A stretch of DNA of 64,000 bases from the NCBI GenBank assembly GCA_021234155.1, contig JAJEKV010000001.1, positions 23,485,189 to 23,549,188 on the forward strand, given 5' to 3'. Shown one piece after another: positions 42,799 to 56,015 of the stretch; position 1 is the stretch's first letter, and each line of letters starts with the position of its first letter. The notes below the pieces were generated by a model, which did not search any database, was not told the DNA's origin, and was given only the letters and a program-made list of their open reading frames with translations. The position numbers were made by a program, and so were the translations under genes. The DNA comes from Isoetes taiwanensis (lineage: Eukaryota > Streptophyta > Lycopodiopsida > Isoetales > Isoetaceae).

Positions 42799-45756
42799 TT
42801 ACTTCTCAGAAGTGATGCCTAGAGATATCATAGCTTTCTTCCTCACTTCCACAGGTATTGTAACCCTAGCAGTCTTGTTTGGGATGACCTTTGGCGTCCA
42901 TGAAAACAAAATAGTATCTAACTCAACCCAGTCATCCTTCAATGAGGTTTCTCTTCTATTTCTTTGTCCAACAGTCTCTATACCTTTCTTCCTCTGCCAC
43001 TGCATTTAACTGGTGCACTGGACACCACCACTCCACACGAACTTTGTTCACATTGCGGTCACCCACTTCTTTGCAAACATCTGAGATGGTGTAACCCATC
43101 CACACAGGGTATATCTCTTTGCACTCTGGTACTATAAGTGCAAATTGATGGCAAAGCAAGTCATCTTTGGGATCATAATCCTCCAGCCCAAGATATTTAG
43201 GCCTTCCTTTCCTAGGACCAACATAATGTTTTTCAGCAGCTGGAGGAGCCATCGACTTGCGAATACTACTAACCACATCATCAACTTCCTCAGGTATACT
43301 CCACCTAGTCTTAGGTAGCCATCCATCTTTCAGTTCATCAGAGGATGTGTCTACTTGTCCCAATAATCCATGTACCTGTGTCCAATAATCTATCAATCTG
43401 GTATCATCGGGGTTATTTTTTCAATACTTGATGCATTCATAAATGCCGTCCAATATGCTTTGCAATGAATCCACCTCTGCAAAAGGCTTAAGAGCTTTTG
43501 GTTGACCCCTTGGAATCTTAGGTTTACCATTTTTATCTTCGTGTCATATAGGTACTCCCTCATCTGGCCTCCATTTATCATCTGAAGGTCTCATCTTCTA
43601 TTGCATTATTGGCTTATTTCCCATGACCCCAAAGTGTACTGAAGAGGTCTAGATTGACCTTCCATATGAAGAGCATAACCTTCGATAAAATTCTTCCAAT
43701 CAGGCACCTCTTGTATGATCAACCCTATAGGAGAAGGTGAAATGCATTCACTAAGAACTTCCATTAGTCTAGGAAGATTGGTCACAGTTTGAGCTTTCAA
43801 CTGCGCACTATACTTCCCAAACCATGCATCCACATCCTCATGAGTATGTCCAGGCATTAAGAACCATAAATTCACTCTTTCAAAGACACCCATAGTTGTT
43901 AAATAAGATAGGAATGAGAACATATACCTATTTTTATTCTGTCCAGCACAATTGTCAAGTTGGAGGAGGAACTTTGGTGGTAGATCTCGATGTTGGGGAC
44001 GTGAACTTGAGGCTCCAACATGTTCAGAAGCACCTGCCTTCCTAAATCTTGCCTTAGTAAACTTCTCTAAATTATTAGGCTTTCTATCCAACAATGCAAT
44101 GAAGAGTGGTTGGCTACCACCTTCAGGGTTGTGGAGGTCACCAGAATAACCGCTCTCATAGTTCCTTAAGCACCTCATCACACTTCCAATATAAAAATTA
44201 GGACCATCATTCCACAATTGCAAACTAAAATGACCATAATAAATTGGCACCGAGCTATGCACTATTGCACCTGTCAGAGAGACTTGCATAGGATAAGCTC
44301 TATTGATTTGCTTGGGTATGTAACTATACTGTGGCAAACAAGTCTTGGATTGTTTCATCTTGTCATATATAATACAAACATAGTTATTGGGTTCCAAACA
44401 TGATAATGTTCTCCACATCCAATAAGTGGATCTACATGATAGTTGGTCTGTCATGTGGTCTTTCATTTGCTACCTTATCTTAGCCCTTTGGCTTGGTTGC
44501 TTGGTCTTATCCAGAATCTCTTTCAACTTAGCACACAAGTTGCACTTTGCAAAGTTGTTCGAAGTGTCTATAGTGACATGCTTAAAGTGCTTGCTCCATA
44601 GTCTACTGAAGCTGGGTTGAGATATTGCAGGTACCATTAGTTCTTGAAGCAAAGCATTCACTTCCCTATAATATGCTCTTCTGGGTACAATAGGATGGCA
44701 ATCTCTTCTCGACAACTATTTTTTCCTGTTGATCTTTCCTACTTTTATGTGGCATATTCTCAGCATTGAATTCAACATATTTATCAAAAACCTCCCTAGC
44801 AGCCAGGATCCTATAAGTTGGCCTCAACATGCCATTATTTCCATGTAATGCAATTTTGCTACCCTTTGCATGACTTGCTTGCCAATTTTGCCAAGATGAA
44901 ATTGGAATGCCATGAATATTTATCCATGCAACTTTACATATCCATGCCCCTAGCAGTGGGTATTTTTTTTTCTTTGGATATTTTTCATCTTGAAGTGCAA
45001 GCTCATGAATGGAGTACATGTAAGTCCTCCTCTCATCACAAGTATACTCTTGGAAGGTGGCTCTTGCTTCCACCAATTCATCAATTTCAAACTTTTGAAC
45101 ACAATTAGCCCAACAACATTCCATTCTCCTTATCTTAGTCATAGATTCACGTGAACAATCACTACTTGACTTGGACCCTTGCTAGGATAATGTTTCACCA
45201 CTGAGTGTGCCCTCTTCTCTGAAAATGTGGTCCTGGCAGCTATTGGAGGTGCATTAAGAAAATCATTGTCATCCACAACCTCTGGCTCTAGTAAAAGGAA
45301 TTCTCCTATAAACTCAATGCAGGCTATAGGCCATGGCATGATGCATGGAACCTCCAATTGTTTAATACAAGTAGTGCAATCCTGATGATTTGACCCTTTT
45401 TCCTTCCATTTTTCTTCTAAACTTGTTATGGCCACATCCACTTTATTCTCTCCTAACCTTTTATCATTGACAGCTTGGATAGGATCAGCTAATATGATAG
45501 TTCCTTCACCTACTAGCTCCTTATTGCATTAGTGATTCACTTTCAGCTTCGTATTCTTCCAATCCAACCTACTGTAGAGGATAATTTGTTTAGTACTCTC
45601 AGCCTCAACACCCTTTAGTGGTCCACACCATTGACCTACAAGAACAATGTTAACAATGGGGTAACAATGTGATAAGAACATGTGATAACAATGTTGATAC
45701 ATGTTGGGGGTGATAGGCATTACATTTTTACCCTTTTTAGGATCCACACGCTTCAC
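42799..45756 (-). pseudogene. DDE-like transposase-related gene of the 'LDNCAGQNKN / GHTHEDVD' type (DUF7869-like), decayed
   Basis: Minus-strand frames in order. At 45756-45139 is an N-terminal region with a CxxC (CTTCIKQLE). At 45142-44666, GAWICKVAWINIHGIPISSWQNWQA and ILAAREVFDKYVEFNAENMPHKS give a helix-turn-helix-like start. A frameshift near 44700 is followed by YYREVNALLQELMVPAISQPSFSRLWSKHF and CNLCAKLKEIL. After an in-frame TAG (about 44470), YVCIIYDKMKQSKT (Asp at about 44364), FLLQLDNCAGQNKNRYMFSFL (Asp at about 43956) and FLMPGHTHEDVDAWFG (about 43851-43825) look like three acidic positions of an RNase-H-fold core. A C-terminal YPVWMGYTISDVCKEVG…VEWWCPV region lies at 43396-42956. 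Stops and frame changes make it inactive. No clear terminal inverted repeats were found. The catalytic role is my inference; the domain family is recalled as of unknown function. Confidence 0.7.
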
Positions 45757-46101
45757 CTATATAAAGTTAAATGTCTTAATATTAGCTCAAAAAAAGGACA
45801 AAGTAATTATGAGAATAGATTAAAGGGAACTTCAAAAAATACAAAAAAAACAAGGTGCTGCGCACGGAGGGTTGCCCTCCATGGCCGGAGGGTGAAGTGG
45901 CTTAAATCATAGTTCAAAGTCATATTTTGACAATCAATTCAAAACCATAACCCCGAACATTTAGAAACGAAATCCTCTGTAGCCAACGAACTACCTTTAT
46001 CTTCCAAAATGCAGCTAAAGAGTTTAGCAATCTGTGAAATAAAGAACACACGAATTTCAGAACTATAAAATATACGGGGCTATTTGGGAAAATATTTAAA
46101 A
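45757..46101. other. spacer, no gene seen
   Basis: A-rich sequence with a GC-rich pocket at 45859-45893 containing 'gagggttgccctcc', which is self-complementary. It could be part of the preceding decayed element, but no repeat boundary could be fixed. Confidence 0.35.
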
Positions 46102-46130
46102 CTAGTTATTGTGCCCGGCGTTGCCGGGCT
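46102..46130 (-). mobile_element. Helitron 3' terminus (hairpin plus CTAG)
   Basis: On the minus strand, a perfect 7-bp stem (GCCCGGC / GCCGGGC, loop of 3, plus positions 46113-46129) is followed after 7 bases by CTAG and then T, with the host base A on the plus side. This is the standard plant Helitron end: hairpin about 10 nt from CTRR, insertion between A and T. The element body should therefore extend to higher coordinates. Its TC-starting 5' end was not found and no Rep/helicase coding is visible, so this is a non-autonomous or decayed copy. Confidence 0.7.
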
Positions 46131-47212
46131 TTAGGTCCATATGAACTCGAAATGGGTCTTTGGGCAATATATATTAAAATATATAGGGGAATAGATATAT
46201 TGCATCAATGTTTGTGACCTGCAAATGTTCTAAAAATATATACCACTCCATTCATATTTCATGGATCAATTAAAATTGTAGATGAGTATTCTATTAATCA
46301 CCCCTTGAATAAATAAGATATAGTTTTCGATGGGGAAAGAGGAGTTTATACATATGTAATGTTTGTTCTCCTTGTGTTGTTTATCATTTTCCATTCTTTT
46401 GTCTAGTGCTAATAATGTATTTTATGAAGGCGTGCATTAATGCTTGTGAGTAGACTAACAAATCATTGAACCAACAAACTTGATGAGTTATTAGACATAG
46501 TGCAAGCCATGTAGTACTTGTATTATATCCCCATTTGTCGTTGATGGCATCTGCAACCATTCAAAAGACACTTTGCTTATGGTCATTGAAGGTCGATCCT
46601 AGGAGGGGAGTGATTCGAGAAAGGTTGTCGAACCAGGATGTGACACATGCAGGCTCAATTTTAGTGCGGCTAAGTTATAATCAAGCTCGAAAGACTATTG
46701 TGTGGTAAGGCAACATAAATAGTGTATGCTTGTCCAATGAAGAATTTATGCCGTTCACAATTTTTATTGGAAGAGCAAAGACTAATTTACTATATACACC
46801 TAGCACCACACTTATACACCTAGCATATATATTGAAACAAAGTTGCATAATTATTGAAACAAAGTTGGCGTCTATTAAATATAAAGAACATATATATTAG
46901 GAAAAATGTATTGAACTACATCAGATAAACAGTTAAATTATCAAGTAGATGCTGCGCGCACTTGGTTTTGCAATTTTTCAACTGCACATTCACATTGCAT
47001 AAACAATTGAAGCAATAATTCGTCGTTCCACAACATGAGGTAGATGCTAAATATGCTAAAATACTTATTATACACTTGGCTCTGTGATTCTTCGCTTTGT
47101 GATTCTTCAATTAAACATTTACATCACATAAAACAGTTGGATGCAGTAGCCTGCCATCCAGTTATATCCCAGTTCCACATGAAAGACCAACAATTCTCTT
47201 TCAATGCCTGTG

Positions 47213-47348
47213 ATAAAATGTTGTTGCTGGACTTTGCAACTATGCTAGGTTGTCTTGTTGCACGGTGCAAATATAATGTCATAAAATGTTGTTGCTAGAC
47301 TTTGCAACTATGCTAGGTTGTCTTGTTGCATGGTGCAAATACAATGTC
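47213..47348. repeat. 68-bp tandem repeat, two copies plus a partial third
   Basis: Copies 47213-47280 and 47281-47348 share 'ataaaatgttgttgctg', 'actttgcaactatgctagg' and 'ttgtcttgttgca'. A partial third copy continues to about 47375. Confidence 0.88.
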
Positions 47349-47687
47349 GTTGCTGGGCTTTGCAACCATGAATCTAGTTGGAATTTAGCAAATCCTAGAC
47401 TTAGATCCGGCAATGCTTGGTTGGACATTTAATTGCGAGTTTTTGCAGCATATGATTGGAGAATTTGGATAAAACTCTATGCTAGTGGTTTCGACATGCT
47501 AACATTGTGAATCTTTTGCTAACCAAAAGATGATTGTTGCAATATAGTCAACCAACACGTACTATTATATGATTGGTCTGTTTCCAGTCATATCTGCTCA
47601 CCTTCCACTCCTTTATCTACTCTAATAAAGTCCACGCGCAACTACTTCTAGAATTTGAGCAGATCTGTATCACACAACAGGAAGTTG

Positions 47688-47753
47688 CTTCTAGTGGCAT
47701 TATAAATATCTAGCTTATAACTTCTAGTGGCATTATAAATATCTAGCTTAGAA
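47688..47753. repeat. 33-bp tandem duplication
   Basis: Two copies of 'cttctagtggcattataaat' plus 'atctagctta' at 47688-47720 and 47721-47753. Confidence 0.88.
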
Positions 47754-50700
47754 ATCTTCTGAACAATTAAAGTTGCATCAACAAATATGGCAGCCAATTA
47801 TCAAGGGTTTCCATCCGTATTTAGTTTGGATATAAAATCTGACAAAATGCTTCATTGCCATCATGTAAGGGCCAAGAAGAGGAATATAAATGAATGGGGA
47901 CAAAATGCTTAAATATAAGGGAAATATAAATGAATGAGGTAGCCACCGATTTAGTGCAACCCATTTTGAAGCAGAAGGGATTGCTAGCGCTGTTAACATT
48001 TTCCTCTTAGCAAAGCATGTTGAAAGGAGTTGCAAACTGGAAAAGAATACATTGAACCACACAAATACATGGAACCACATCTGAATACTTTCACTGCAAT
48101 GGAAGTTGTTTGGCACAAACTGTGTCAACTTTCTATTAAGTAATGCATCCTGATGTAAGATCCATATCCTATTCGGCCACGCTGCCTTCCTGCTACCTTA
48201 AGCCCTTCAACCAATTAGACAGAATATGAAGCTAGTATGTCACCTTCATGCCTGTGGCTTCTTTTAGCAAGACTGACTTGAAATAAAAGGGCCTTCACCC
48301 AAGGCAGTAGGTAGCTTAAATGTCAATCTTGCAACAATTGTATTCATAAGTTGCTGACTGTTTTCTTACAATGATATTTGCTTTTAAATCATGTCGCGAT
48401 ATGTGAGGACAATAAACACATGGTATCAGACGTGGTGAAATTACAAAAAGAAAGTAGAAAAGCAATACAGAGTAGTCTACTGCTAGTGCTATAGCCAGAC
48501 CATTCAATTTAAAGCTGCACAAATGACTGCTCCAATGGGCCATGGTGCCACAATTTGTAGGCAACTACATCATCAGATACATATTTGTAAGCAATGACAG
48601 ATCTGGAAGAAGAGAAGTTAAGCTAATATTTTCATATGTATGAAGTAACAAAGAATCTTCACCTTTTCTACTATTGCTGGATATAATCCAACACTTCCAA
48701 CTGTATGGCCTTGTTTGGCAAAGATTTCAGATGAAAGTGCTTGGCCTAATAGTAAATATAAGCAAGCTTCAGCCATGATAAAGAAAACATGTGCTATAAG
48801 GATAAAAAATATAATGACTGCATGTGAAACGTGCAATGAAGCATGAATGCCTGTAAAGAGTTAATGTGCCGAAAAAAAACCATCCCTGTACCTGAACTGT
48901 CCAGAAGTGCAAGTTAGATGCTTTGGAATTGATAACTGGAACTAAAAACAGCCCTTCCTTGCACTGATTTCTTCACTAGGCATGAGGCACTTGTGATATG
49001 TCAACATGTGCATGAGATGTTAATAACAATATTTCATATTTTTTGAGGTATTCGACATTAAGGAAATCAAAGAAAGTGAAGCATGTGAATGCAAAGGGAT
49101 ACCTAAGATGTGGAGCATCACCCACGTTTTGTTGAGCAAATGGAACAGAAGCAATGCTTCCGGCTCTGGATATGGCAGGCATGCCATGCAATCCTAATAA
49201 ACATGTTATGAAGGTTGGTCTGCTGTAAACTATAATCTATTGTACATCTGGCCAACACACTTGTTTGAAGCCACATGCACATGTATGTTCTCAAGATATT
49301 TTATTTCGTTGCCCAATTGTGTCAGTTCAGCCCTTAAGGCATTTGCAAACATAACATATTAGTGGCAGAGCATCAACAAACATATACCACATTGACCTAT
49401 TTCTTGCCTAAATTAGTTCGACGCAGTGGATGATGAAGCGCCAAATAACAGGTCACAACTGGATGATAGCAATCCTGAAGAGAGTTGAATGATAACCTTA
49501 CGGATGCTCACTTACTGGCTGCTCAATAACTGAGCTTGCATGTATGTGACTGTTGGAGATATATAGCTCCGAAGTTCTAGTTTGTATCAAGATAAAATCA
49601 TAACCTATGACAACAAAAAAATTAGTAATGTGCAAGAGCAAATAAGAAGTAAAAAGTAGGGCCTACGTACTGCATTGTGTCGCCTAATAGTTATCAGAAG
49701 CCATAGCCGATATGCCAGCATGCTTAGAGCTGCCAGAAGCTCGCCATATCTGCTGCAGAGCATGAGAACAGATTAAATACAGTTTGTACCAGAGCAGGAA
49801 GGGAGAAAGAAACTCTCAGAAACCACGTCTCCACGGTCTCCACAGTCTCCACGGTATCTACAGGATACCTAGCACCAGTTCGATTCAACCTGCTTCTATT
49901 CTAGCTCATTTTCATCTCCAGAGCGTGTGTGAATCCTAAAAGATACAACCTCGTTCCTCTGATATTGAAACACATTAAGCAACTTAATAAAACATGGAAA
50001 TAAGAAATTAACATGCCTCTTTGTTTTCAACTGTAAACCTTACTAAATGGAGAGAGAAACTTAAAGGAATAGATTTGTGGATTTTCACGAGGAACCTCAT
50101 AAAACAGCTTCTCTTTTTTCTGGATAGCCTCATTTCTGCAAGTAACTTCGAGATTAAGCCTCATTTCTGCAAGTAACTTCTAGATGAAGGTCACATGCTG
50201 GAGCATATGCCATGGATATGACTGAATGTGCGTGTAAAAAAATAGAACCACAGAAGTACTATAGCATGTTAGTTTATGCATAAAAGTGTAGCATAATAAT
50301 CTAGCTTCGAAATTGGCAAGTGCAGCAGGCAGGCAGCAGGTTGCAACTTGCATGTAATGGTGTGCTGCATTATGAGGATATGATGTTGGTTCTTCCTCAA
50401 TAACATGGATTTGCTGTAACTTTCTATAGAGAAATGAAGACAGAGTCAACTGTGAGAATTAAGCCTGGCAATGAGTAAGGGAAAACTGTCCAGAGTGAAT
50501 AGAAAAGAGAGAGGAGAAATGAAATGCACATAAGCGAAAGAGATAAATCTAGCAAAAAATAATATCTACGTATCTAAAATCTAAGAAATATGGCTTATCC
50601 TTCAACATTGTCCTTTAAGGCATATTTGGGTAGATATATGCAGTTTAGCACCGTATGAAGACATTGCATCTGATCATGAACATGATATTCTAATTGTATC

Positions 50701-51436
50701 CAATATCACATAATTGAATGATGGCATAGAGAAAGCACAATGGAGTTTCTAGAGCATATGGCAACCTCTAAAAACATCCTCAATATCGCACTTTCTACTT
50801 CTCTTTATCAACATAGCTGTTAAGCATCTATAGAGATGGATAAAAATAATGAGTTAAATTCTGTACGTAGGATACACATTGCCTAGGATTTTCATTGTTA
50901 AATTTTTTAACCTATGAATTGCTTAAATTGGCCAGTGAAGCCTGAATTTTCATTGCTAAATGTTTAAGTTGTGAATCAGCTAGTTGGCTAGTCAAATCAG
51001 TACCATTGCTAGAAGCTAAATTGGTAAGCCAAGCCAGGTTGACTACAATTGTGAAGAAATTTTACTCATTCTTTCTAAGTATAAAGCATACCTGACAACT
51101 ACTGAGAGATACAATGCAAGCATCAGATCCAATAGAACCCAATGAAGAGTAGTATCTACAGAGTACATCAATGTGTTAAAGGAACAGTTAGACCATCTAA
51201 AGAGATAAAGAAATTGAGTTTCACGCACTTAACTACTTTCAGTTTTACACATCTAGCCCCTTTCTAACAAAGGCCCACAACAAAGAGCAAATGTTTGATA
51301 CATAATCCAGGTTATAGGCCAGATGGTAATGCAAAGAATTGTCAAAATCATGGAAATAGAAATAAGGACCTATACCTTCCATGTTATATTGGCATGAATA
51401 TTGCACAACAAAATAGAAGCTACTGAAAATGGAAGT

Positions 51437-51980
51437 AAGCGTCAGTTGCCAAGCATGAACCCTGTTCAGAGACACAGAACACAAAGATGTTGCATTAGGG
51501 TTTCAGAATCGTCACCTCTAGATTTTCAATTGATCTAAAATGGCCCGGACGAAACTTGACAGAGGATAAATATCAGACAAAAGTTTGTTGATCCTGCATG
51601 CCGAAAAATCTTGAGCCCAGCAATCGTGGCATGGTTCCAATTGCAATCGGATAAGGAGAACTGAAAAAAAAAAAACAAAATCGAAATAAGCGTTTGCAAG
51701 CCGGAATACAAAACTTACATAAGCATCAGTTGCCAAGCATGAACCCTGTTCAGAGACACAGAACACAAAAGATGTTGCATCCTAGGGTTTCAGAATCGTC
51801 ACCTCTAGATTTGCAATTGATCTAAAATGGTCCGGACGAAACTTGAGAGAGGATAAATATTAGACAAAAGTTTGTTGATCCTGCATGCCGAAAAAGCTTG
51901 AGCCCAGCAATCATGGCGTGGTTCCAGTTGCAATCGGATAAGGAGAACTGGAAAAAAGAAACAAAATCATACGAAATAAT
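51437..51980. repeat. 284-bp tandem duplication
   Basis: Copies begin at 51437 and 51721 ('aagcgtcagttgccaagcat' / 'aagcatcagttgccaagcat') and stay collinear through 'cagagacacagaacacaaa', 'tttgttgatcctgcatgccg' and 'caatcggataaggagaactg'. About 5 percent of bases differ by eye, with several indels. Minus-strand frames in both copies are not convincing protein. Confidence 0.9.
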
Positions 51981-54124
51981 TTCTCCCGATTTTGGGAATA
52001 CCGAAAATTTATTCCGGCACCAGAAAACCCCAAAACCTTAGAAAAATAAACCAAGTCAAAAATCCAAAAACTTTTTGGGACCTCGGAAAAACCGAATTTA
52101 AACAATAGGATTTAAGGGCATTTTGGGAATTTTAAAAATACGAAGGGCTTTTTGGGAATTAAGTCAAGGAAGGGAGCCCCTGAGAAATCGGTGCAACCTG
52201 CATAAGGCAACACTTGTCAAACACATTATACTTCCAAACAATCTTGTTTATTTCAAGAACCATGTAAATAATGAGACTAGAGAATGCCAGACTTTTTAAA
52301 ATGAGATATGGCGAGGAATGATAAGATTGGACGTTCCAAAACGTTTAAGCTAAGAATAAGAATAGTAGCCAATATTGGCACACATTTAAGCAGCTGTCAG
52401 TACTTTATGCTGGTAATGATAGAGGTCCAATGCATTTTGCTTAGCTTAGGCATTCATGTTGTGAATAATAGCATATTCTTCAAGTACTATACTAGAATGT
52501 ACACTTCCAAAATCTAAATCGGTTGTGATCACTCTAGAAGAGAAAAAGATATACAAAAATAAACTGCTACTATAGGTCTAAAATACGACAGAGAATTCTC
52601 ACCACTGTAACATGTGGAATAGGGAACAGTTTGACAACCACAGTACCAAGGACCACAGCATATCAGAATATCCAGCATATGCTTAGGATATCTTTGAAAC
52701 GCACATGAGCAAGGGTTTGGCCCCTAGGGGGCAACCCAAAAATTTTAAAAGAAATCATTGAGCACATGAATAGGTTTAGAATAGAATAGAATAGTGCTTT
52801 TAGCATATGATGATATATTTTCAATTATCCGAATAAAGATAGTAATAACAAGATTTGGATGGACTTTCATACAGAGCTATGTATGGATTACCAATGATCT
52901 AGATATATATGTAAATAAATATATATGTGAACAATGACAGAGACAGGGGTTGGACCAAGGACAGAGAAGGTGAAGGATCTTGACATAAATAAAGTCAAAG
53001 AAATGCAAGAGTCTTTCTTCTGGCGGCATGTATCTATGATGGCTTAGAAGATGCGGGGCAGTATTACATTGCTTCAAAGGCTTCAGTTTATGGCATTCAT
53101 TGTTTTTGTAATTAAGACAGCATGCTCTAATTTTGAATTGGCCATCATAAATCGCAGTCTAAACCACTTAAGCGCACACTAGAGCAAGGTCAATCAGAGA
53201 CTTTCTGTTTACAATATATGGACTTATAACTCTTGGCAGTTACTTTCTTAGAATTTATGTTGAGATAATTCCTAAGCTGTTGTAAATCTAAGTTGAAAGA
53301 ACGTTGGAGCTAAAGTCCCCAGTACACACCTTGATTTGAATGAATGGCTAAATGTGAGGGACGCAATTGACATCTATGTTATAGGGTGAGTTTGATTTGA
53401 CATTACATTGACGAGATTTTGACGTTAAGCTCATAGCAATTTTGAACTTGGCCTTTCAGTTTTTTAAGATTTCACTCTTTTAAGTGCTGATAATGTCCTT
53501 GGTCTAGCAGATGAAGTCCCCCCAGCCAAATGAGAAGGTTTGTGTTTTAAACCCTAGATGGTGATTTTGTTTGGAGTAAAGTGCCCCAGCATCACCTACA
53601 GTAAACTTGGCTGTGAAAGATGAAATTGATCAACTTGAAGATAAAGTTGGCAAATGCATGCCACCTATAGAAGGGCACAACAAATATTGGTTGGTCGGGA
53701 AGGACCATAGAAAGGCCTACAATATATCTGGTTTACAATTTTCCGTTGGATAATCAGAGGGTGATGTACCTGAATGCGGTCACACATCAACCCTACAAAT
53801 CTGTTTGACCATGACTCCATTGTCTTTAGCTTCTCCTAATGGATGACCTCAATAGCAATAGGATTGAACACGATGTTATGTTCGGATATAAGAGCTGACC
53901 TGTAAAATAAAAGAGTATAATGAGCATATCTTATGTGCATATGCATAGCAAGAATGTACTAGCCGTGACAGATGTAGTTGAGTTCTTCGATTGAAGATTC
54001 TATTTTGCAGCTTTGTCGTTCGTGTATAATTCCTTCAATTATTTAGCTTAAATCTGCAGATCCAGCTAAATATAAAGTCGGGTGGGCCTTTGAACCCTTC
54101 GTAGCTCAAATTTTTGAATGGAAC

Positions 54125-56015
54125 TGTTGACCCTAAACCTGGCTAAAAGGTCAATCACAAGGAACCAATTCAAGTTTTCACTCAAATTGGGGTTAGAACC
54201 TCCAGATCACTTGAGGTGATCAGTCTATGCAAGGAAATCCAAAAAACAAGTTCAAAAGTTCGAGTTCTATACCTTTCCCATTTCCAAAAAATAGTGCCTT
54301 TGCCAAAACAAATGTGGTGTCGAGATGCAGATCAATTTTTTAAGTCAGATGCAATAGACTTGGTCAAAAAAGTGGTAGTTAACCAACAGTAAAACCTCTG
54401 ACCAAGTCAGAGACTTAATCTGTGAGTTATTCAAGCTCAAAGTGGGGTCAAATTTTGGTCAATAGAGGTCAAATGTAGAAAACAGTGATCAGAAATTGAG
54501 GTTTGGAGTTGCCAATCATCTTTTTGAGAAATTCCAAAGTAGATAGGTTGCAATGATGCTAGGGAAGAGGGGCAATCAATCAAATCTTCATTTGGATGTG
54601 TAAAAGTATTTTTTGTGGCTAGATTTGGCAAAATACAGTCAAAACTGTCCACACCCGAGAGCAATTTTTTTGAATTTGAGTTATACTTGGTATTTTTGAA
54701 TGATTCCAACTCCTTTGGACCCACATTGGCTCTATGGATAGATGGCAAGTGGTCCAAAGGAATAGAAAAAACACACTAGAATTTTCTCAGAGAATACTTT
54801 GTAGCAAGAATTGTAGAATAATATATCGAGAGATGGATTTGTCAACTTGGCAATCGATTTGAATTGATATGGAGGTAAATATATCATGATAATGTAATAT
54901 AAGGATGCTTCATAGCTTTAAATCACAGGGAAAATAATCTTCTCAAGTCAATAAATAATTTTTGAAGGTAATGTCAACCCGGATCTTGTGGATCCAATTG
55001 AGGAGAGCTCAAGAACTTCAAGGATCGTCCGGATCTTGCTCAAAGAAATGATCAATGTAGGATCCGAATACTTACGGGCCTTCAAATTTTTCTCTCTCTT
55101 CGTTTCCCATGTATATAGATTTAGATTTTAACTGGTTCCGGCATCTTAGAGCTTAAATTTAGGCTTGATTGGATGCTTAGGGCGGAATACTGAAGTAGGT
55201 AGTTTTCGAGTCCAAGGCTTCCATTCCGTGATTCGAAAGCAGTTTTCCAATTTTAGGGTTCTTCACCGTATTTTTTCCAGAATTTGCGCGATCACGGTGG
55301 CGTATTTTTGGGAGTATAAACCGGGAATATCTTTGTATTTAGCCATTTAGAAATGTTAGGCCATGGTTTCAAAGGGTGCCTTATAAAAGAATTAGATAGA
55401 TAGATCAATTGAGGAGATGGCAACCCTAATTTCGAGGAATATGCTAGGCTTAGATACCATGCATTGGGATATTCCATGGGTAGCATGAATATTTAAGGCA
55501 CAATGGTGGACAAAGCAAAGTGGTCATAAAATTCCAAGCTAAAATGGGCTAGGGGTATTTATGAAGGTGTGATAAGAGTGGGAAAAGGGATATGAAATAA
55601 GGAGGCAAAAAGAATTAAGCAATCAAGGTGTGATTTGGCAAAAAAAAATGAACAAGGGAAAATATAAGCATAAGGGGAATATGACTAGGGAAATGGGGGT
55701 AAGAATATGGATAAAAATGACTAGGAGGTGGAATCTAATGCCATGGGATCTTCCAAACTTTTAACTTCCAATCTTCAAAAATTGTCTTCCAAACTTCATA
55801 ACCCATAATCTTCTAGAGCATATTCTTGACTAAGCACTTTGACCTTAAATAAAGTACCTCATGTGAGTTTTGAACCTTGAGCACATTGTTGTCTTGTAAA
55901 ATGAACATCCTTTGACCTTCATATCAATGTTGACTATCAAGTCCTCTTTTGACTTAGCCTTCCTAACTTCAACAAATAAACCATTCAATTAGTATGTTGC
56001 CCTTTGGGGGCAACA
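54125..56015 (-). repeat. LTR of the Ty3 element (3' LTR, complete)
   Basis: 1891 bp starting TGTTGACCC and ending GGGGGCAACA, so it has the short TGTTG…CAACA inverted ends of an LTR. The same sequence recurs from 62261 to the window end. On the minus strand it follows a short purine tract GGCGAGA (polypurine tract, 56022-56016). The left flank GGAAC (54120-54124) is the candidate 5-bp target duplication, but its partner lies outside the window. Confidence 0.9.

Larger units (their letters stand above)
46131..53989. other. 7.9-kb AT-rich stretch without a recognisable gene
   Basis: All open frames are short and lack protein-like composition. Local duplications at 47213-47348, 47688-47753 and 51437-51980 are listed separately. 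Part of this stretch is probably the body of the Helitron whose 3' end lies at 46102. A patch at about 49850 repeats 'tctccacggtc'. No RNA gene was recognised. Confidence 0.45.
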
